The position numbers and the translations under genes were made by a program. Below, piece after piece: positions 57,325-64,000 of a stretch of 64,000 nucleotides of DNA. This stretch comes from Aphidius gifuensis (lineage: Eukaryota; Arthropoda; Insecta; Hymenoptera; Braconidae). Numbering within the stretch: position 1 is the first letter of the stretch; every line of letters begins with the position of its first letter. A model generated the notes under the pieces. It was not told the DNA's origin, searched no databases, and worked only from the letters and a program-made list of their open reading frames with translations. The DNA is taken from the NCBI RefSeq assembly GCF_014905175.1, contig NC_057792.1:7688001-7752000 (forward strand), given 5' to 3'.

Positions 57325-59251
57325 ACAAAAAGCATGTTAACATAATTAATTATTATAATAATTATACGGTATTGAAACTTGAGGTCACATATTAATTTTG
57401 GACAAACCTAAATGAACCCTTTGATCATGCCAATATTTATACTTATAATGGGTATTATGCTTTAAAAGTAAACCGAAAAAAAAGGATAAAATATAATAAG
57501 AAAACACAAACAAAACAAAATAAGAATTAAATTCGACTCAATCAATTTCATTGAATTGGGAAATACTGAAATTCATTTAGACAACGATAGTTTAATGGTA
57601 TAATTAGGAAAAATTTAAGATTTGTTGAATGAAATCGAAGTAGGTCATGTGGCTTTGAGATGGTAAGATTTTATAAGATGAAATAGAAAAATGATGAAAT
57701 GAATATGTGAGAATAAGAGTTGAAAAAAATCAAATACATACATGAAGTCAGGATTCAATAGTGGCGACGATTATATGAGGGATGAATAGGAATAAAGATC
57801 TTTTTTAATACTACTTATTTTTTTAGTTGACTTCAAAAGTAATAAAAAAAAAAAAAAAATTTATGTCTTACTACTTATTTCCACAATATATATAAATATA
57901 TATATGCTACACATATTATACTTATATACGAGGGTCAAAAAATTATTTGCATCATAATCATCGCATCTTAGAAAAATATCTCCCCATATAAAAAAATTTA
58001 CTGATGCGTTAACGTCATGATTTTATCTTTTAAAGAGCATTCAATGCATACCAACTGTATGAAATATAGTTTTTAGATAAAAAATTGTTAGCATAGAAAA
58101 AAAAAAGTAAATAAAGTTGATTGGAAAAAAAATAAGGCAGGATCAATAGATTCATATTGTTGATAAGATTAGATATTGAAATTTTTCGATAAAATGTTTC
58201 AATTAAAAATTGACAAATAAAAGTCTAAAAATAGAATTTGCATGAAAAAAATCAATTATTAAACTCGAAGTTTATTAATTTTTTAAATTCTGATGAATCA
58301 TCATCGTCATGGAACATAAATGTGATGCCACGATAAGACGATATGACTATACGATATGGGGTTTCAAAACTTTTTTGTTTATTTATATTTAAACTTTTTA
58401 AATATTCAAAACCATGCGTTTAAAATAGTACCAAGAGAACTTAACTGTACAATTATTCAATAACTTAGGAAAAATAATAAAAAAAGTAAGAGATAAACAT
58501 CGAGGGCAGAGTTTATCTAGGAAAATTATCTGTAAAAAAATCTGTAGAATTTTATTGCGGACAAAAAGAATCTTCAATGGAAAGAGAAAAAAATAGTTTT
58601 CATGGTTTTCTTTTTGTTTTTATTATGTATAGTCAATGCATGCGTGCAAATATCGATCGGTTTTACAACATCTGCGTTAAAATTAATTCAATCCATGTTT
58701 CAGGTACTACGTACAATAGTTTTTATATGTATACCAGCATATTTTGTAAATTAAATTATTTCATATATAGTCACATCAGGTAGTGAATCTTTATTCTTTT
58801 TAATTCACGGTAATCTAGATAAATAAATGAATAAATATAACAACATCAAAGAAATCATAAGATTATTTTCGTTCAAAAACGCTAATCAAAATTGAAATGA
58901 TAAGGAAAAAGTTAAAACATGGAGAACAACATATTATTGTAGGAATGTGTAATATAATTATAAATATATACAATTGCATATTCAAACAATTATTGGTGAC
59001 ATAAATTGTTGTTCTACACAAGATTTGAATCGCCAAAAAAACTAAGTAAACATGAGTGTTTAAAAACAAAGCGCAAACAGCATGCGGGCATTTTTTTTTC
59101 ATTGCTCACTTGACAAAACTCAATAGTTTTTTTACATATATGTTATAACATGTCCAATTATGGTCGGTGAAAAAACAAAACATCGCTGATTTTCGTGTAA
59201 ATATTATTAAACTGACAAGAGTAAATCAATGGGTGCAGAAAATAATTTTTG
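57325..59251. other. AT-rich intergenic DNA
   Basis: No gene, array or element end was recognised. Short ORFs have no recognisable similarity. Confidence 0.35.
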
Positions 59252-59253
59252 TA

Positions 59254-59970
59254 CCCGGGTAGGAATTGCCAAGACTTACAACACGGCCAAGTCTTGTCCT
59301 AATAATGGCAGCCAATGCTTGGCAGCCAATCGTGCGCCATCCATGGGCCAAGGCTTGGCTGACTCATGGCTGGTTATTTGCTTACCAAGGCTTGTATTCC
59401 AATGCTTGGCCTACCATTGGTTGAGGCCAGCTCTTATCAAGCCATTTATCGGCCGAGTCTTGGTAAATTGTTGGGTGGCCAAGACTCGAAACAGATGATT
59501 AAGCCAAGGCTTGGCTCATTAAGGGCTGGCCAGCCATTGATCGACCGTTCATTGGCCAAGTCTTGGTTTATTATTGGGCGGCCAAGACTGGAAACAAATG
59601 ATTGAGCCAAGTGAGTAAGGCTCTGGAGTTTCAACTAGGAGGTCCCGTGTTCAAGTCCTGGTGAAGTCAAGTATTTATGGTGTAGTTTTTTCAGTCAAAT
59701 AAATTATTAATTATGTAATTAAAAAAATTAAATTGTTTAAACAATTAAAAAAATTTTTTTTTTTATAAAATTATTAAATTTTTGGGAGTCTTGGCCGAGT
59801 ATTGGCAGCCAATGCTTGGCCGAGTATTGGTAGCCAAGCTTAAATTGGTGTCAATCCCCAAGCCTGGTGCAAGCACTGACCAAGAGTGGTAGTGGTAGTG
59901 TTGCCAAGACTTGGCAACATTTTGCCAGGCTTGGCCCAATGCTTGGCCATGTTGTTTTCTCCTTCACGGG
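59254..59970. mobile_element. CCCGGGTAGG element with TA flanks and TTGGC words
   Basis: The left end CCCGGGTAGGAATTGCC and right end CTCCTTCACGGG are imperfectly inverted, with TA at 59252-59253 and 59971-59972. The arms are filled with TTGGC / GCCAA words (CCAAGGCTTGG, CCAATGCTTGGC). A tRNA-like sequence is in the middle (59603-59672). Overlapping long ORFs on both strands follow from the word array. Confidence 0.75.
59603..59672 (+). repeat. tRNA-like sequence inside the CCCGGGTAGG element
   Basis: A-box-like GAGCCAAGTGAGTAAGGC and B-box-like GTGTTCAAGTCCTGG, with a variable-length middle. Not called as functional. Confidence 0.45.
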
Positions 59971-59972
59971 TA

Positions 59973-60989
59973 CACGTGTCTATAAGCAGTTTTAATATAT
60001 CTATTGATACATGTTTAAAACCTATATGAATAATGATAAAACAACTGATTTTTATTTATTTATTTATTCTACGTTTTGTTTCATTACGAGCTTTCAGAAT
60101 AAAATATTTCATAAATCCTAAAATTACATTGCAGATATTTTTTCTAATAGTTAATTTATTCTGAAAATTCTGTTAAACTTTTGTAGAAATTAATAAAACT
60201 TTGCTGAATGGTTTTACCAACATTTGATGAACAAGTGATTATTTAGAAAGAAAATTTTCCCCTAGAGTCAAAAGGTGATAGATGAGCTTATAGCGAAAAA
60301 GAGAAAAACTATTTTTTTTTCACTGATAATTACTTTCTCAATTAAGATCTTGAAGAAAGTGTATACTTCATGAAAAACAAATAAAAATTCAGATATATAT
60401 GTTATACAGACACTGTTAAAACTCATCATAAATTTCAAGCATATTTCAACTACATCATATTACATATTACATTTCCAGTTTTTTTTATGTGCTGTAAACT
60501 GAAATCAACGAACTGTTCAGTATATTTACATTTCAAAAACTCGAATTTTAACGTAAATTTTATTTAAAAATCAACTACCGTATACTAGAAATTCACAGTA
60601 TTATCTGTAATACTTGAATTTTACAGTACATTTTTAAAGAATGTACATAAAAAATATACATTATAAAATAACATAACATAAAATTTCATGCACATTTCTA
60701 GTACGTCATGCAATAAACATATACTAAATTACAGTAATGAACATTAAATTTCAAGTTTCGGTACTTTTTGTGTACTGTCCGGTGATATCCAGTGTGAAGT
60801 AATAATGTTTGAAAATTAGTAGAAATAATTTTCCAGTTCTGTGCATCAAAATTCTAGCATTTTACATTAAAATTACTGTACAGAAATAAAAAATTTTATT
60901 CGTTAAATTTCTTTAATCTTCCTACAAGACAAAAAAATCATGACAAATATTTCAAGAAACTTCAACTCACACACTGTAGAAAAAAAATT
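59973..60989. other. AT-rich intergenic DNA with degenerate repeats
   Basis: Around 60420-60780 loosely similar phrases recur (AAATTTCAAGCATATTTC, AAAATTTCATGCACATTTC, TTACAGTA). No gene was seen. Confidence 0.35.
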
Positions 60990-60990
60990 C

Positions 60991-62130
60991 TACATTTGAT
61001 AACAAAACTTCTTGAAAAAAGAATTTTCGTTCTAGGAAATTGAGGGTCTGGATGCAATAACACGTCGAGCGCTCGAAGTCAAGAAAATGCTATATTGCTG
61101 TGGGTGGAAAATAAGAAAAATTAAAATTGAAAAATTAAAAAAAAAAAAAAATACAGTCGTCGATAAAATTAAAAATACATGTTTTTCTCCAAATATACTT
61201 TTTTATATGATAATTAGTTTACGGGATAAAAAATAAAAACGAAATTTTTTTTTTTGAAAAAAATATTTTTTTTTAATCATATAACTCGAGACAACTTCTT
61301 TAAAAAGTAATAAATTGACTTGAAATTTTGACTGTAGCTTCATTATAAGCTACTGATTGCAACAGTATAATAAAAAAACTCATTTATTCATATTGTTTAA
61401 TTTTTATTATATGATTATTTAATGTCGAGAAAAAATTCAATTTGTCTAACTTTGAATGAAAAAAGAGTCGGAGAAATTTAAAAATTGAGTATCTTGTCAG
61501 TGGCAATATTGTTGAGCAGTATATCAAGAAGTTTTTTTACAAATTTTCAGATATTTTTAATAATTATTTACTGAGTTATTAATTTAACAACAAATTGCGA
61601 GCTGCCGTTAGGGCTATGTATGCGTGATCGTCAGCCCCCTCTCTCGCGAACGCGTATATCCATATAAATACAAACAGTATACGCGCAATTTTTTTTTAAT
61701 TTTTCAATTTTAATTTTTCTTATTTTCCACCCACAGCAACATAGCATTTTCTTGACTTCGAGCGCTCGACGTGTTATTGCATCCAGACCCTCAATTTTTA
61801 AAAACTAATTAGTTTTGAAAGAAGAAAAAAAGTTCTTGTTATACATGGAAAACTTCTTGTTAAAAGACAAAAAAATTCTTGAAATATGACAGATTTAGAT
61901 TTGAAATGAAACTAAATTAGTTTTGAAAAAAGAAAAATTGTTCTTGTAATGATAATAAAACTTCTTGAAATAAATACAAAAAAGGTCTTGAATTTAGACG
62001 CATGCTTCTTAAAAAAAAATCTTTTTGTTCTCACTTCAAGAACAACAGTTCTAAATTTTAGAACAAGGCTTCTTGGAAATAATCAAGTTGTGTCTTAAAT
62101 TGAGAACAAATAGATTTCTATCAAGTGAAA
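60991..62130. repeat. Degenerate TTCTTGAAA repeat array, split by a TIR element
   Basis: Begins ACACTGTAGAAAAAAAATTC. The words AACTTCTTGAAA, AAGAAAAA and GTTCTTG are repeated on both sides of the insertion 61038-61797 (for example 61001-61035 and 61800-62110). Confidence 0.5.
61038..61797. mobile_element. TIR element, ends AATTGAGGGTCTGGATGCAA
   Basis: About 95-bp inverted ends, starting AATTGAGGGTCTGGATGCAA with CGTCGAGCGCTCGAAGTCAA and GTGGGTGGAAAATAAGAAAA further in, almost perfect. The duplication could not be separated from the AATT at the ends. The interior is AT-rich, with a G+C-richer piece at 61595-61660. No ORF. The left-end relative is at 36707. Confidence 0.82.
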
Positions 62131-62273
62131 ATTAGATTTAATTCAAGAAGTAAATTACTACTGATTTAAATAAAAAAAAACTTATTTATTCAACGTTACT
62201 TTTGTTAATTAACAGAATTACAGTTCAACTTTAAATTGTGAACAATGTTTTTTTTCCTAAACTAATAACCTAT

Positions 62274-62350
62274 GAGGGGATACGAACCCTTGACCGACGC
62301 AAACCCCGATTTCTTAAACCTAAGTACTTTCCCACCGAGCCACGAGCATA
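62274..62350 (-). repeat. tRNA-like sequence with partial inverted copy nearby
   Basis: On the minus strand, TGGCTCGGTGGGAAAGTACT (A-box region) and GGGTTCGTATCCCCT (B box). A truncated inverted copy of the first half is at 62741-62790 on the plus strand (CATGGCTCGGTGGGAAAGTC). Both are preceded by a CATGCTTTATGAG-type word, so the whole 62274-62790 block is a palindromic relic. Confidence 0.5.
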
Positions 62351-62869
62351 AGCATGCTCATAAAGCTCATAAAGCTCATAAAGCATGACAGTTAAGAAGA
62401 AAGATTAAGTCATATTCGAATTAAAAAACTAAAGTTTAATAACAAATACTTACGAAAAACTGAAAAACTAAAATTAAAAAAATTTAATAGAAAACTTATC
62501 TTCAGTCGGTATTTATTTTTTATATTATTATCATATTATTATTGAAGTAATACTACCATCGAAAAAGAATATTTTACTATGTCTTATAAGTTGTCTTATG
62601 ATATATGTAAAAAAAAATATAAGCAAAACATTATATTTTCGACTTGTTAACAAAATTAGCTTTAATTTGAAAATGACTTATTTTTTTTGTTAAAGTCATG
62701 CTTTATGAGAACAGAAATTTTCGTCCTGTCGCGTACATGCGCTCATGGCTCGGTGGGAAAGTCGTTAGGTTTATAAGATATCGTGGTTTATTACTAATAT
62801 TATATTGATATTATTATTATTGATGATATTTTTGAAATTATTATTTTATTTATACTATGGTTATATATG

Positions 62870-64000
62870 CAGTGCCGTAACAAGGGCAAGAGGGGAAAAC
62901 GCCTGTGTAAAGGCGCAATTAGAAGCGCGTCACAAGAAAAAAAATATTCTTTTTTAAACAATAAAAAAAAAATTATATTTTCAGGAAAGAAATTGACTAC
63001 TGTCATTTATGATCATTCAGATATTACATAAACATGATTGTCTTTCTAAATTTTGAAGTTAATCGTCCTCATTATTGTCATTTGTCATTTAGAGACGATC
63101 GTGCTAAAACAATATTAAAAATGCAAAATAAGACGTAAAATAAAAAATATACTTAATAATTTGAATTGAAATTTTTTTTTGTTTCTTCTGACAACGGCCA
63201 AGACACGATCCTCTATACTCTAAAATTCTACCTAATTCTACCTATCACTAACATCGTACTATAACCGACTTAACCAGTAACGCAGGTTAACATGGACCGA
63301 TTTTTATTCTGCTTGTATTGACTATATATGCCAACGGTTTGCCTATCCTTTTTTTAATTGACATAAATTGAGATGATTATGGCAAATGGCTGAGAAATTA
63401 ATTCAGATTACGAATTTATTTATTTGGTCACATCCTTTTCTTAGCAACATTTGCCATAATTAATTAATGAAAAAGCTATTGCCAAATATTGCTGAGGAAA
63501 GAATGTATCACCAAATATATTATTTCCTAGTCTAAATGAATTCTTTAGCTATTTTAGACAATAATTTCAATTTATGATAGGAGATATTGCTAAGGAATTA
63601 ATTTAGACTAGGAATTAATATATTTGGTTACATTCTTTCCCTAGATACATTTGCCATAATTAATTAATCAAAAAGCTATTGGTGACTGTTGCTAAAGATT
63701 GGATGTAACCAAATAAATTATTTCATTATCTAGATCAATTTCTCTGCAATGGTTTCTATAATACAATAGAATCATTGTGTCAAATTGATTGTATCTTCAA
63801 TAGACTTCGATGACATCATAGATGAATTTTCCAGCGACAACGCCAGAAGACAAAAACTGTTTTGATTTTCTAATGATCTATTCTTCATCTATAGGTATCA
63901 CTTTTAAAATATTTTGTCTTCTATATTAATATCCACAACAATTTTTATTTAAAAAATAAAATAATTTCAGTATATTCTGGCGGTTTTGCTTGTTATATAT
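62870..64000. mobile_element. Second hAT-like element copy, cut off by the window end
   Basis: Starts CAGTGCCGTAACAAGG and follows 21058-21360 then 24122-24972 almost base for base to the end of the window. It lacks the 2.76-kb insert: at 63154-63155 a single TA marks the empty site. The right terminus is outside the window. Confidence 0.9.

Noticed and set aside
59229..59634. Overlapping ORFs of 62-89 aa on both strands
   Set aside because: They arise from the TTGGC/GCCAA word array inside a TIR element and resemble no protein.
1..64000. Prokaryotic operons, ribosome binding sites, or an integrated virus
   Set aside because: Genes are split by GT-AG introns, no operon structure or viral gene was recognised, and all mobile DNA seen is eukaryotic TIR or LINE type.

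Overview
The window looks like nuclear DNA of an insect, most probably a hymenopteran and possibly a parasitoid wasp with an AT-rich genome. This rests on eukaryotic split genes with GT-AG introns, insect-type SUMO and UBR3 proteins, very high A+T with many homopolymers, and a dense load of short transposons. The species is inference. An aphid-parasitoid braconid would fit the base composition and the intronless secreted LRR gene, but nothing here proves it.

Layout. 0.4-1.4 kb: SUMO gene (plus strand, five coding exons). 3.5-9.95 kb: UBR3 E3 ubiquitin ligase (minus strand, three coding exons, 2078 aa), convergent with SUMO. 10.8-14.5 kb: foldback elements and MITEs, several nested. 14.9-19.3 kb: a secreted multiple-inositol-polyphosphate-phosphatase-like gene (plus strand, seven coding exons, 446 aa); its 2.6-kb first intron holds a palindrome-bearing tandem array. 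20.3-28.2 kb: a nest of transposons resolved by target-site duplications. The innermost one carries a broken copy of the 5' part of the PP2A scaffold subunit gene between two opposed arrays of a 30-bp repeat. 29.5-30.9 kb: broken non-LTR retrotransposon. 31-44.3 kb: further TIR elements, satellites and one plausible orphan membrane-protein exon at 36.2 kb. 44.8-47.8 kb: intronless secreted leucine-rich-repeat gene made of three related modules and interrupted by one in-frame TAG. 47.8-64 kb: TIR elements, tRNA-like sequences, AT-rich intergenic DNA, and a second copy of the hAT-like element seen at 21-25 kb, cut off by the window end.

The most notable material is in the transposons. At least six elements share termini of the form CCC(T/G)(G/A)G(T/C)..., are flanked by 2-bp duplications of variable sequence (TA, AA, TG, AG), and are filled with repeats of a short word that differs completely from element to element and is often inverted between the two halves. 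Two-bp duplications and subterminal repeats recall the CACTA/EnSpm (CMC) superfamily. One of these elements has captured a host gene fragment with its start codon, first intron and upstream flank, in the manner of a plant Pack-type transposon. Three insertions are supported by paralogous empty sites inside this same window.

The host genes do not form one pathway. SUMO and UBR3 both belong to ubiquitin-type protein modification, but their adjacency is probably chance. The MINPP-like and LRR genes both encode proteins with signal peptides.
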